From the NCBI RefSeq assembly GCF_004358185.1, contig NZ_SMUV01000046.1:1-50521 (forward strand): a DNA stretch of 50,521 nt, written 5' to 3'. Source of the stretch: Antarcticimicrobium luteum. GTDB lineage: Bacteria; Pseudomonadota; Alphaproteobacteria; Rhodobacterales; Rhodobacteraceae. Each line of letters starts with the position of its first letter. Positions within the stretch are counted from its first letter, which is position 1. The notes below the pieces were generated by a model. It was not told the DNA's origin and made no database searches. It saw nothing but the letters and a program-made list of their open reading frames with translations. Positions 8,093 through 17,258 of the stretch are shown here, in pieces. A program made the position numbers and the translations under genes.

Positions 8093-9250
8093 TTGAACAT
8101 ACTATCCCCGGTTGACTGGACCTTTCCGATCCCAATCTTTCTCGGCCCCGGCAGGCTGGCGGATGTCGGCGCCTTCTGCCAGAAAACCGGCATCACCGCG
8201 CCACTCATCGTGACCGACCGGGGGTCGCGTGACCTGCCTTTTATAGGGCGGTTGCAGGAGGTTTTGGCGGCGAAGGGGCTTCGCCCGCAGCTGTTCAGCG
8301 ATGTCAATCCCAATCCCACTGGTCAGAATGCCCAGGCGGGCAAGGCGGTCTACGACGCCGGGAACCATGATGGTGTAATCGCCATCGGCGGGGGATCGGC
8401 CATGGATGCGGCAAAGGCGATCAGCCTGATCGCCGGACGTGACACACCATTGTGGGCTTTCGACTTCGACGTGACGCCGCCCGAGGCGCACGGTTTTGCA
8501 CCGTTGATTTGCGTGCCGACCACCGCCGGCACCGGCGCTGAAACCGAGAGCACCGGGATGATCACAGACACCAGCCGCGGAATCAAGGGATGCGTCTGGC
8601 ATCCCGATCACCGCCCGGCGCTGGCCATTCTCGATCCCGAACTATCGGTCGGCCTGCCACGCACTTTGACAGCCTGGACGGGCTGCGACGCGCTGACCCA
8701 TGCGATCGAAGCCTATTGCGTGGACATGTTTCATCCGATGTGTGACGGAGCCGCGCTTCAGGCGTTGCAACTGATAAACGGATCGATCCGGCAGGCGGTC
8801 GACCAACCGGAGAACCTGGAGGCGCGCATGGCTATGCTAGCCGGCAGCTGCCTGGCCGGGGTTTCGTTTCTCAAGGGCCTGGGCATGGTGCATGCCATCA
8901 GCCACATGGTGGGTGCTCTTTATGACACGCAGCACGGGTTGACCAATGCGGTGGTTTTACCCACCGTGTTGCGCTTCAATCGGCCCGAGATCGAGAACCG
9001 CATTCCGGCCATGTCCGACGCGCTCGGACTGCAAAGCCGGGACTTCGACGGGTTCTACGCCGCCGTCTGCGCCATTCTCGATGATCTCGACATCCCCAAG
9101 AACCTGGCGGAGCTCGGCGTGGGACCGGACCGGATCGAAGAACTTGCGCGCAAGGCGAAGGCCGATCCGGCGGCCGCGACAAACCCGCGGCAGGCGGATG
9201 TCGGCGAGATCGAAAGCCTCATTTCGGAAGCGATCGAGCAGGCGCGCTGA
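8093..9250 (+). CDS. Iron-containing alcohol dehydrogenase (TTG start)
   Basis: The 385-residue protein belongs to the group III iron-dependent alcohol dehydrogenases. It has the nucleotide-binding segment AIGGGSAMDAAKAI near residue 100, the region VPTTAGTGAETES near 145, and metal-binding residues in DALTHAIEAYC near 205 and GLGMVHAISHMVGA near 270. Length is typical. Translation appears to start at TTG 8093 behind a GAAGGAGAACC ribosome site. It probably oxidises an alcohol or reduces an aldehyde with NAD(P). With the MBL hydrolase immediately upstream it may form a two-step unit (hydrolysis, then oxidation). Confidence 0.9.
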   Translation: MNILSPVDWTFPIPIFLGPGRLADVGAFCQKTGITAPLIVTDRGSRDLPFIGRLQEVLAAKGLRPQLFSDVNPNPTGQNAQAGKAVYDAGNHDGVIAIGGGSAMDAAKAISLIAGRDTPLWAFDFDVTPPEAHGFAPLICVPTTAGTGAETESTGMITDTSRGIKGCVWHPDHRPALAILDPELSVGLPRTLTAWTGCDALTHAIEAYCVDMFHPMCDGAALQALQLINGSIRQAVDQPENLEARMAMLAGSCLAGVSFLKGLGMVHAISHMVGALYDTQHGLTNAVVLPTVLRFNRPEIENRIPAMSDALGLQSRDFDGFYAAVCAILDDLDIPKNLAELGVGPDRIEELARKAKADPAAATNPRQADVGEIESLISEAIEQAR

Positions 9251-9332
9251 GGGTACGGGCGCCCACGCATGTCCTGTTCACTCCAGTCGGCGTGGACAGG
9301 GACATCTCGGGCGCCCTCCGGCCAAGCCGTCG

Positions 9333-10226
9333 CTATGCGGCCGGGTGCGTCCCGCGTGGTTCCGGGTTCGGCAGTATGCCTTCAATGCGCACGTCGTTTT
9401 CTTTCAGTGTCGGGCGCAGTTCTTCGAAGGTTTTCTTGTAACGGTACCAGGGGATTCCGGGCATCATGTGATGGATCAGGTGATACCCCTGCCCCAGCAG
9501 AAGCGCATTGCCACCGGGCATCTCAACGATCCGCGTGTTGCGGTACCGTCCGGTTTCATGGTGATCGTGGTGCGGCGACCATGTGAACATTATCAGCATG
9601 ACACTGTTCCCGATATACCAGGGCACCAGCCAGAGCGTCAGAAGCTCATACCCGTAACCCAGCGCAATCACGGTGACGACCAGCGCGGTGTTGAATGCGA
9701 ACCCTGCCATGCTGCGCCGTTCCGCGGCCCGCGACATCTGCAGTTCTTCACAGCGTCGATAGAGCAGGATCGGGTTGAAATAATTCCCAAGCACGACCGG
9801 AAGTCGAACGAAAACATAGTCCAGAAACCCCGCCCGCGAGGAAATATCCGGGTCGTCGTCGTGGTTGGTGATGCGGTGATGCACCAGATGGTCCGCGCGG
9901 TGGTGATCATAGAACTGCCACAGCAAGACGCCCGCAAGGCTACCCAGGAGCCGGTCCACCCATTGCCGATCCTTGCGCATGGCACTGATGTTCATATGCA
10001 CCGCTTCGTGCAGGACCGTGTAGATGGCATAGATCACAACCGTGTTGATCGTTGCTGCCAGCGGATATGAAATCGCGCCGGTCATGGCCATGGCCACCGA
10101 GGCGGCGAAGGCCGTCAGGCACCCGAGCGCGAGCAGCACCGTTGGCCAGGCAAAGCGCGGCGTGTTCGCGCGGCCGACCGAGATTTCGTGACGAATTGTC
10201 GATCTGGCATCCTTAGTTCCGATCAT
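9333..10226 (-). CDS. Membrane fatty-acid desaturase / hydroxylase
   Basis: The protein of about 297 residues has several membrane segments and the histidine boxes of the di-iron membrane desaturase and hydroxylase superfamily: HEAVH, HHRADHLVHH, HHDHH and HLIHH. The same superfamily contains acyl-lipid desaturases and carotenoid hydroxylases, so the substrate is not fixed by sequence. The start at 10226 (MIGTKDARS) is preferred for its GGAAAGCGGG leader; an in-frame upstream codon at 10280 would add 18 residues without a good ribosome site. It converges with the alcohol dehydrogenase gene. The 268 bases upstream, toward the regulator gene, hold no recognised gene. Confidence 0.8.
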   Translation of the reverse strand: MIGTKDARSTIRHEISVGRANTPRFAWPTVLLALGCLTAFAASVAMAMTGAISYPLAATINTVVIYAIYTVLHEAVHMNISAMRKDRQWVDRLLGSLAGVLLWQFYDHHRADHLVHHRITNHDDDPDISSRAGFLDYVFVRLPVVLGNYFNPILLYRRCEELQMSRAAERRSMAGFAFNTALVVTVIALGYGYELLTLWLVPWYIGNSVMLIMFTWSPHHDHHETGRYRNTRIVEMPGGNALLLGQGYHLIHHMMPGIPWYRYKKTFEELRPTLKENDVRIEGILPNPEPRGTHPAA

Positions 10227-10494
10227 GGTGTTTCCCGCTTTCCGTTTCCGATGTCTGACGGTTTGGCGGTTATATAGCAAATTCCTAATCTGTTAGCACC
10301 CCGTTGCTTAAACAGCCGGATTCACCCTGCGCCGCGCTGCACGACACCCCACCTGACGCCAGGCGGCGAAGAACGCGGTTCTAGAGTATTCTGACGCTGG
10401 CCTTGGTGGCCCCGCCCCCGTCCCGAAAAGCGTCCCGAAAGGCCGAATTCCAGGATGAACAACGCGGGAGGTTCATGTCACTATCATCTCCGCT

Positions 10495-11448
10495 TCAGTT
10501 CGTTTGCCGAAAGGTCGTCGGTGGCGCGCCAAACTCTTCGACGAATGCACGCGTCATGGCGGCCGGGTTCTGATATCCGCAGCGCAGGGCGATTTCCGCC
10601 ACCGAGTAGCCGGACTGTTCCGCATAGCGCCGGGCCGACATCAACCTAAGCCTCTTGTAGACCGTTTTCGGACTCGCGCCCAATTGGGCCTGGAATTCGC
10701 GGTTCAGTTGTCGTTGGGTGGTCCCCGCCTGCCTTGCCAGGTCAGCGATGGGCAGCGGCGTCTCGAGATTTGCCGACATCAGCGCAACGCAGGAGTCCAC
10801 AAACAGCGACCCCTTGGTCTTGTATAGCAGACCCGGCGGCTCGCCGGAATTGGAGAACAGCAACAAGGACGCGACCTCAAGGCGCAGAATTTCCCCGTGG
10901 GTACGGCCTATGAGATTCAGAACCAGATCGAAAGCCGACATCGCGCCGCCGCATGTCATCAGGTTTCCGTCGACGACAAAGCGCTCGGAAACTGCATCGA
11001 CGTCTTCGAAGGTCTCCGAGAAAGAGGTCATTTCGTCATGGTGGATCGTCGCGCGGGACCCGTCCAGCATACCTGCGGCGGCCAAGAGCCAACTGCCGGT
11101 GTCCATCCCGACGATGTTGCGAAACCGGCGTGCTGCGCCTCTGATCCCCCTGAGGTTCCTGTATCCCGCCTGATCGCGCACGCCGTAGCTTGGCATTACG
11201 AACAGGTAATCGCCCCCCGGATGATCGCTCAAACGACACTCGGGCACAACCGGCAGGCCGCTCGACGACGTCACCCCCGCGCCATCCAGGGTCACGAACT
11301 GCCAGCGATATATCTTTTTCGACGAAAGGTCGTTCGCGGCCCGCAGCGGCTCGATCGCGTTCGCCAAGCAATGGTTCGAAAACCTTGGAAACAGGAGAAC
11401 GGCAACCTCTTCGGTTTCTTCTCTCGAAATTCGCCATTTTCGCATCAT
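10495..11448 (-). CDS. GlxA-type transcriptional regulator (DJ-1/PfpI domain plus AraC domain)
   Basis: The 317-residue protein joins an N-terminal DJ-1/PfpI (GATase1-like) domain, with MDTGSWLLAAAGMLDG near residue 113, to a C-terminal AraC double helix-turn-helix (LARQAGTTQRQLNREFQ, then VAEIALRCGYQNPAAMTRAF). Pseudomonas regulators of this architecture, such as GbdR and CdhR, respond to glycine betaine, dimethylglycine or carnitine. It is divergent from the acyl-CoA dehydrogenase gene with 84 bases between starts. It is therefore the obvious candidate activator of the CaiD-like operon and perhaps of the transporter. The ligand is inferred, not seen. Confidence 0.88.
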   Translation of the reverse strand: MMRKWRISREETEEVAVLLFPRFSNHCLANAIEPLRAANDLSSKKIYRWQFVTLDGAGVTSSSGLPVVPECRLSDHPGGDYLFVMPSYGVRDQAGYRNLRGIRGAARRFRNIVGMDTGSWLLAAAGMLDGSRATIHHDEMTSFSETFEDVDAVSERFVVDGNLMTCGGAMSAFDLVLNLIGRTHGEILRLEVASLLLFSNSGEPPGLLYKTKGSLFVDSCVALMSANLETPLPIADLARQAGTTQRQLNREFQAQLGASPKTVYKRLRLMSARRYAEQSGYSVAEIALRCGYQNPAAMTRAFVEEFGAPPTTFRQTN

Positions 11449-11532
11449 TTTTGTCTATTCCTGCAAACCACCGCATGTCAAAGCGAATATGGAGAGGGAA
11501 ACACCAGACACTCCTTGCTCGAGGTGACCGAC

Positions 11533-12693
11533 ATGCAATTTGGTTTGACGGACGAACAACAGATGATCGTCTCGACCGTCCGTAGTTTCGTGGAGAAAGA
11601 GATTTATCCCTACGAGGCCGAGGTCGAACGAACTGGAGAAGTTCCCGAAGAACTCGGGCAGGAGATCAAGCGGAAGACCATCGAACTCGGCTTCTACGCC
11701 TGTAACTTTCCCGAGGAGGTCGGCGGGGCTGGGCTGTCGCACCTCGACTTCACGCTGGTCGAGCGAGAGCTTGGTCGCGGCTCTATGGCCCTAACGCATT
11801 TCTTCGGGCGACCGCAGAACATCCTGATGGCGTGCAAGGATGAGCAGCGCGACCGCTATCTGCTTCCGGCGGTGCGCGGCGAACGGATGGACGCACTTGC
11901 GATGACCGAACCGGACGCGGGTTCGGATGTGCGAGGCATGAAATGCCAGGCGGTGCGTGACGGCGGGGATTGGGTGATCAATGGCTCCAAGCACTTCATC
12001 TCGGGCGCCGAGCATGCGGATTTCTTTATCGTCTTCGTCGCCACCGGCGTCGACGAAACGCCGAAAGGGCCGAAGAAACGGATCACCAGCTTCCTCGTGG
12101 ATCGTGGAACGCCGGGCTTCGAGGTGCGCGAGGGGTATCGCTCCGTGAGTCATCGCGGCTACAAGAACTGCATTCTCTATTTTGACAATTGCCGCCTGCC
12201 CGACGCACAGGTACTTGGCGCGGTCGATGGCGGCTTTGACGTGATGAACGAGTGGCTCTACGCCACCCGCCTGACCGTCGCCGCCTTCTCCGTGGGCCGC
12301 GCGCGCCGGTGTTTTGACTATGCGCTTGCCTATTCGGCGGAACGCAAACAATTCGGCCAGGCGATCGGGAAATTCCAGGGCGTGAGCTTCCAGGTTGCCG
12401 ACATGATCACCGAGATCGACGCCGCAGATTGGCTCACCCTGTCGGCCGCCTGGCGTCTGGACCAGGATCTGCCGTCGAACCGCGAGATCGCCTCGGCCAA
12501 GCTCTACGCGACGGAAATGCTGGCCCGGGTCACAGATACGACGCTGCAGATATACGGGGGTATGGGTCTGATGGACGACTTTCCTATCGAGCGGTTTTGG
12601 CGCGATGCCCGGGTGGAGCGGATCTGGGACGGGACCAGCGAGATCCAGCGCCACATCATCAGCCGAGACCTTCTGCGTCCTCTGGGGGCCTGA
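11533..12693 (+). CDS. Acyl-CoA dehydrogenase (CaiA-like)
   Basis: From ATG 11533, behind a GAGGTG ribosome site, the protein has 386 residues and is a complete acyl-CoA dehydrogenase. It shows MTEPDAGSDVRGM near residue 125, NGSKHFISGAEHADF near 150, and the C-terminal FAD region QIYGGMGLMDDFPIERFWRD. Where most family members have the catalytic Glu (Y-E-G-T-S), it has Asp (IWDGTSEIQ, Asp366). CaiA proteins also depart from the canonical residue here. Its stop overlaps the ligase start (TGATG). Context suggests it forms or reduces the C2-C3 double bond of a betainyl-CoA such as gamma-butyrobetainyl-/crotonobetainyl-CoA. The annotation as dehydrogenase is firm and the substrate inferred. Confidence 0.88.
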   Translation: MQFGLTDEQQMIVSTVRSFVEKEIYPYEAEVERTGEVPEELGQEIKRKTIELGFYACNFPEEVGGAGLSHLDFTLVERELGRGSMALTHFFGRPQNILMACKDEQRDRYLLPAVRGERMDALAMTEPDAGSDVRGMKCQAVRDGGDWVINGSKHFISGAEHADFFIVFVATGVDETPKGPKKRITSFLVDRGTPGFEVREGYRSVSHRGYKNCILYFDNCRLPDAQVLGAVDGGFDVMNEWLYATRLTVAAFSVGRARRCFDYALAYSAERKQFGQAIGKFQGVSFQVADMITEIDAADWLTLSAAWRLDQDLPSNREIASAKLYATEMLARVTDTTLQIYGGMGLMDDFPIERFWRDARVERIWDGTSEIQRHIISRDLLRPLGA

Positions 12694-14729
12694 TGCGAGG
12701 ACTGGATCGCCTTCTGCGGCCGAGGACCATCGCCGTGATCGGCGGCGGAGCCTGGTGCGCCAATGTCATCGAGCAATGTCAAAAGATAGGCTTCACGGGC
12801 GAGATCTGGCCGGTACATCCGAGCCGCGACACAGTAGCGGGTGTCGCGGCCTTTGCCGATGTCGACAGCCTGCCAGCGGCCCCTGACGCCGCCTTCATCG
12901 GCGTCAACCGCGATGCCACGATCGACGCCGTCGCCCGACTGTCAGCGCGTGGCGCAGGTGGCGCGATTTGTTTTGCCTCGGGGTTTCGCGAGTCACAGGA
13001 AGAGACCGGCGACGGCGCGGTCAAACAGGCCGAACTTCTGGCCGCCGCGGATGGCATGAAGATCATCGGTCCCAATTGTTATGGGCTGTTGAACTACCTT
13101 GACGGAGTCGCACTCTGGCCCGATCAGCATGGCGGCGAGGCGGTCGAGACCGGCGTCGCGGTGATCACGCAATCCTCCAACATCGCGATCAATTTGACGA
13201 TGCAGGAACGCGGCCTGCCGATCGCCTATGTGATCACGGTGGGCAATCAGGCGCAGACCGGCCTGTCCGAAATCGGTGTGGCGCTGCTGCAGGATCCGCG
13301 CGTGACCGCGCTCGGCTTGCATATCGAAGGGATCGACGATCTTCGCGGGTTCGAGGAAATGGCGGCCACGGCCCGCGAACTCGGGAAACCCATTACAGCG
13401 CTGAAGACCGGAAAATCGGAACAGGCCCGCGCCGCCACTATCTCGCACACTGCGTCGCTTGCCGGCAGCGACGCCGGGGCGCACGCCCTGCTTGCGCGTT
13501 TGGGCATCGGGCGGGTGACGTCGCTCTCCGGCCTGTTGGAAACCTTGAAACTGCTGCATGTGACTGGTGCACTGTCTTCTGGCCGCATCGCCTCGCTGTC
13601 GTGCTCCGGGGGCGAAGCCAGCCTGATTGCAGACATGGCCCATGGCTCGGGCCTGTCCTTTCCCCCTCTCAGCGATGCCCAGGAAACCGGGTTGCGGGCG
13701 GCCCTGGGGGCCAAAGTCGCCTTGTCCAACCCCCTAGATTACCACACCTATATCTGGAATGACGGGGCCGCGCTGGAACGCACCTTCAGCGCGATGATGA
13801 CCGAGGATCTCGCGCTCGGCATCGTGGTTCTCGATTTCCCGCGCGCCGACCGGTGCTCTGCCGAAGCCTGGCAGCCCGTGATAAATGCAGTTGCGGGAAC
13901 GCAGGCAGCCACGGGGCGGCCGATGGCAATCCTGAGCTCCCTCGGAGAAGCGATGCCTGAGAGTGTGGCACAGGAGCTGGTCCGCCTTGGCATCGTGCCT
14001 CTCTCGGGCATGACCGAGGCGATCGAGGCGATCGACGTCGCGGCCCGGATCGGGCGGTCGCGACCCGCGCCCGAAGCGCTGCTATTGCCGCGGAACCGCA
14101 CCGGCGCGCGCACATTGACCGAGGCCGAGGCGAAGACCGCCCTCGCCGCCTTCGGCGTGCGCATCCCCAGAGCTGAGCGCGTGGCGGGCTCCGACGCCGC
14201 CGCCTCCGCCGCCATGACGTTGGGCTTTCCAGTTGTCCTCAAGGGCGAAGGGATCGCGCACAAGACCGAGGCAGGTGCGGTTGCGCTGGCCCTCGGATCT
14301 GCGCAAGCCGTGCGCGAAGCCGCCGAAGCCATGCCGACCGACCAATTTCTTGTCGAAGAAATGATCACCGACACTGTCGCCGAACTGCTTGTCGGGGTCG
14401 TCCGCGATCCGGCGCATGGCTATGTCTTGACGCTGGCGGCCGGAGGCACCTTGACCGAACTTCTCGAGGACCGGGTGAATCTTCTGCTGCCCAGCACGCC
14501 TGAGGACATCCGGGCGGCCTTGAACAAAATGAAACTGGCCAAACTTCTCGACGGCTATCGGGGCGCTCCCGCTGTACACAAGGGCGCGATCGTCGATGTC
14601 GTGATGGCCGTACAGTCCTTCGTCGCGGCAACCCACCCTGAAGAAATCGAGATTAACCCGCTTCTTTGCTGCACCGATGGTGCTGTCGCTGCCGACGCGC
14701 TAATAATCACTGGAGAAAACCATGACTGA
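12693..14729 (+). CDS. NDP-forming acyl-CoA ligase (acetate-CoA ligase family)
   Basis: The 678-residue protein has the order CoA-binding domain (LLRPRTIAVIGGG at the start), two succinyl-CoA-ligase-like flavodoxin domains, and a C-terminal ATP-grasp domain (GFPVVLKGEGIAHKTEAGAVALAL). A conserved histidine of the phosphorylated loop appears in TISHTASLAGSDAGAH. It would activate an acid with CoA while releasing ADP or GDP and phosphate. Enteric carnitine operons instead use CaiC (AMP-forming) and CaiB (CoA transferase). It is translationally coupled on both sides: TGATG overlap with the dehydrogenase and an 8-base overlap with the hydratase. The activated acid is likely the same betaine-like compound. 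Confidence 0.88.
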   Translation: MRGLDRLLRPRTIAVIGGGAWCANVIEQCQKIGFTGEIWPVHPSRDTVAGVAAFADVDSLPAAPDAAFIGVNRDATIDAVARLSARGAGGAICFASGFRESQEETGDGAVKQAELLAAADGMKIIGPNCYGLLNYLDGVALWPDQHGGEAVETGVAVITQSSNIAINLTMQERGLPIAYVITVGNQAQTGLSEIGVALLQDPRVTALGLHIEGIDDLRGFEEMAATARELGKPITALKTGKSEQARAATISHTASLAGSDAGAHALLARLGIGRVTSLSGLLETLKLLHVTGALSSGRIASLSCSGGEASLIADMAHGSGLSFPPLSDAQETGLRAALGAKVALSNPLDYHTYIWNDGAALERTFSAMMTEDLALGIVVLDFPRADRCSAEAWQPVINAVAGTQAATGRPMAILSSLGEAMPESVAQELVRLGIVPLSGMTEAIEAIDVAARIGRSRPAPEALLLPRNRTGARTLTEAEAKTALAAFGVRIPRAERVAGSDAAASAAMTLGFPVVLKGEGIAHKTEAGAVALALGSAQAVREAAEAMPTDQFLVEEMITDTVAELLVGVVRDPAHGYVLTLAAGGTLTELLEDRVNLLLPSTPEDIRAALNKMKLAKLLDGYRGAPAVHKGAIVDVVMAVQSFVAATHPEEIEINPLLCCTDGAVAADALIITGENHD

Positions 14730-15507
14730 TGCCCCTGTCAAGACGCGCCGCACCGGGCATATCCTCGAGGTCACGCTGGATCGCCCCAAGGCCAACGCCA
14801 TCGACCTCGCGACGAGCCGGATCATGGGCGAGGTCTTCACAGAGTTCCGTGACGACTCCGACATGCGCGTGGCAATCGTCACCGGCGCGGGCGAGAAGTT
14901 CTTCTGCCCGGGATGGGATCTCAAGGCCGCCGCCGACGGAGACGCGGTTGACGGCGATTACGGCAAGGGCGGCTTCGGCGGGTTGCAAGAACTGCGCGGC
15001 CTGAACAAGCCGGTGATCGCGGCGGTCAACGGGATTTGCTGCGGCGGCGGGTTGGAACTGGCGCTGTCGGCCGACATCATCCTTGCCGCCGACCATGCGA
15101 CGTTCGCCCTTCCCGAGATCAAGTCGGGAACCGTGGCGGATGCGGCGACCGTCAAACTACCCAAGCGCATCCCGTATCACATCGCAATGGAGATGCTGTT
15201 CACGGGCCGTTGGATCGACGTCGAGGAAGCCGCCCGCTGGGGAATGGTCAACCACGTCTATCCAGCGGCGGATCTCATGTCCGAGGCGCACAAGCTCGCC
15301 GAATTGCTCGCCTCCGGCCCGCCACTTGTTTACGCAGCGATCAAGGAGATCGTTCGCGAGGCGGAGGACATGAACTTCCAGGACGCCATGAATCGCATCA
15401 CGAAGAGTCAGTTCGCCACTGTCGAGACCCTTTATCGCTCCGAAGATCAACTTGAAGGCGCCCGCGCCTTTTCCGAAAGGCGCGACCCGGTTTGGAAGGG
15501 AAAATAG
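14722..15507 (+). CDS. caiD: Carnitinyl-CoA dehydratase-like enoyl-CoA hydratase
   Basis: The protein has 261 residues, the same length as E. coli CaiD. From memory of that sequence it shares blocks along its whole length: LDRPKANAID, AIVTGAGEKFF, GWDLKAAA, KPVIAAVNG, FALPEIKSG and the C-terminal ERRDPVWKGK. It belongs to the crotonase superfamily, with an oxyanion hole near GGGLELALSAD. CaiD interconverts L-carnitinyl-CoA and crotonobetainyl-CoA. The gene is the last of the three coupled genes. Given the resemblance and the neighbouring ligase and dehydrogenase, action on a trimethylammonium acyl-CoA is likely. A related short-chain substrate cannot be excluded. Confidence 0.85.
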   Translation: MTDAPVKTRRTGHILEVTLDRPKANAIDLATSRIMGEVFTEFRDDSDMRVAIVTGAGEKFFCPGWDLKAAADGDAVDGDYGKGGFGGLQELRGLNKPVIAAVNGICCGGGLELALSADIILAADHATFALPEIKSGTVADAATVKLPKRIPYHIAMEMLFTGRWIDVEEAARWGMVNHVYPAADLMSEAHKLAELLASGPPLVYAAIKEIVREAEDMNFQDAMNRITKSQFATVETLYRSEDQLEGARAFSERRDPVWKGK

Positions 15508-15612
15508 GGCAGTTCCGAAGGACCCTAACTTAATGCAGGACGGGCTTACGCAGGTAGTGATACCAGCGGCGGCCCCGCCCTGCTCAAGCGGCTTCCTGTC
15601 GACGACGCCACT

Positions 15613-16614
15613 TCACTCTCTGATGCGGAGCGTCACCTTGCCGATCGCGGCGCCGCTCTCCAGCATGGCCTGCGCCTTACCCGCCTCGGCCAGGGCGAAT
15701 GTCGCGGCATGGCGGATGGTCAGGTCACCCGAGGCCACCAGCGCGAGCGCCTGACGCACGATCTCGGCCTGTGCACCCAGCCGGTCTTCCAGCCCATGCC
15801 AGATCGGGGTCAGCATCATGACGTTATGGATCGTCAGGTTCTGGTTGTAGGCGCTCAGCTCGTCGTCATCCCCGGGCGTGCCCATCAGCGTCACGATGCG
15901 TCCATAAGGTGCCATTACCTTGTATGTCTGTTGCAGAACCTCGGGGCCTGCGTTGTCCAGCGCGACGTCAACACCCCCCGACCATGACCGAACTGCCGCC
16001 ACGACATCCTCTTCGCGGTAATTGACCGCCAGCTCGGCGCCAAGGTCCGACACGATCTGCGCCTTCTCGGGCGAACTGACGGTGGTGGCGACCTTGCCCC
16101 CCCGCAATCGCGCCAGCTGGATGGCCACATGCCCCGTCCCGCCAGCGCCGCCGTGGATCAGAACATGCTCGCCTGCCTGCAGGTTGGCGCGATCGTAAAG
16201 CGCCTCCCAGCACGTGATGGCGACAAGCGGCAATGCCGCAGCTGTCAGATCGTCCACTTCATCCGGCACGCGGGCCAATTGCCAGTCAGGCAGCACCGTG
16301 GCCTCGGCATAGGTGCCCATCGTGCCGCCAAGCCCGCCATTGCAGAATGCAACCCGGTCGCCAACCTCGATCGAGGTCACCGCCGGGCCGACGTCGCGCA
16401 CCACGCCCATGCCATCGTGGCCCAGGACGAACGGCTGATCGCTCGTCACATATCCCCCCAACTGGCGAAAGAACGTGTCAGCCGGGTTGAGACCTGCGGC
16501 ATACAGGTCCACGAGCACATCGTTTTCCCCGGCAGGCCATGCAAGGTCGACATCCTGGAGCTGGAGAACCTCTGGTCCGCCAAGCTCGGTGGTCACGACA
16601 GCCTTTGTCTTCAT
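15613..16614 (-). CDS. NADPH:quinone oxidoreductase-like medium-chain reductase
   Basis: The 333-residue protein is a zinc-free MDR-family reductase. It has an N-terminal GroES-like domain (VLGHDGMGVVRDVGP, GDRVAF) and a Rossmann segment HGGAGGTGHVAIQLARLRGG near residue 150. Such enzymes reduce quinones or the C=C bond of enones and enoyl thioesters. It converges with the CaiD-like gene across 105 bases with no clear terminator. Its ATG follows an AAAGG site. IS6 debris begins about 45 bases upstream of the start, so the native promoter is probably lost. Confidence 0.85.
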   Translation of the reverse strand: MKTKAVVTTELGGPEVLQLQDVDLAWPAGENDVLVDLYAAGLNPADTFFRQLGGYVTSDQPFVLGHDGMGVVRDVGPAVTSIEVGDRVAFCNGGLGGTMGTYAEATVLPDWQLARVPDEVDDLTAAALPLVAITCWEALYDRANLQAGEHVLIHGGAGGTGHVAIQLARLRGGKVATTVSSPEKAQIVSDLGAELAVNYREEDVVAAVRSWSGGVDVALDNAGPEVLQQTYKVMAPYGRIVTLMGTPGDDDELSAYNQNLTIHNVMMLTPIWHGLEDRLGAQAEIVRQALALVASGDLTIRHAATFALAEAGKAQAMLESGAAIGKVTLRIRE

Positions 16615-16659
16615 CGGTAAACCTTTCGCAATTTTGAAGAGTTGGCAGGGAGTTGACAG

Positions 16660-16982
16660 GACGCTATACGGCCCCCCTGCCCCACCTCAAGTCCACCTCC
16701 TTTGACAAGACCCTCGATACGCCGCTTCCGGATTTCCGACGCAAACATCGGCCCGAACCGATGCCACCAATACCGGACGGCTTCGTGGCTCACATCGATA
16801 CCACGTTCGTGAAGCAAATCCTCGACGTTTTGGAGCGATAGCGGAAACCGGACGTACAACATCACCACCAAGCGGATGTTTTCGGGGCTCGTCTTGAAGT
16901 AGTGAAAGGGCGATCGTCTGGTCATGCCCAGACGCTACGGAACCGCCCTGCCCGCCTCAAGCTGGTTTCCTTTGATAGTGCC
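16660..16982 (-). mobile_element. Two fused IS6-family remnants
   Basis: Bases 16660-16713 repeat the right end of the intact copy at 29291-30106 (ending tttgacaagaccc). They run directly into 16714-16982, which encodes the N-terminal 70 or so residues of a second transposase (MTRRSPFHYFKTSPENIRL) and ends in its own terminal repeat (tttgatagtgcc). The C-terminal catalytic part is missing from both. The arrangement suggests one copy inserted in or deleted into another. Confidence 0.8.
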
Positions 16983-17000
16983 AAGATAAATGTGGGTGGC

Positions 17001-17100
17001 GGTGCTGCCAGACCAATTCTAAACAGTCTCGGCAAGGACAGGATGGCTGTCCCTTATTCAGCACAGAGACCGCGCCACTCGGCGAGAGCGGCGGCGCGGT
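17001..17100 (-). mobile_element. IS6-family left-end remnant
   Basis: This stretch begins with the left terminal repeat (ggtgctgccag) and carries the final codons of the transposase (minus strand, AAALAEWRGLCAE then stop). It is then cut off. The following 158 bases to the MscS stop codon contain no recognisable gene. Confidence 0.75.
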
Positions 17101-17258
17101 TCGCGGCGACAATCTATCGGGCAGTTCAAAGAAACTGGATATTCGTCAGCCGTCGTGATCGTCGAACCAGACCCGACCCGACCGTTGCAACCAGGCGGGG
17201 TCCATATATGTCCCCACATGACAATGCCGTCCGGGGTATTTTCCAATGCATGGGGACC

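Noticed and set aside
10281-10494. CTAATCTGTTAG near 10286 considered as another Crp/Fnr-like motif
   Set aside because: The half-sites are separated by only two bases, which does not fit the N4 geometry.
17101-17258. Possible gene remnant between the IS6 left end and the MscS gene
   Set aside because: The leftward frame (MENTPDGIVMWGHIW...) starts in unique sequence and runs into IS6 sequence without a recognisable family.
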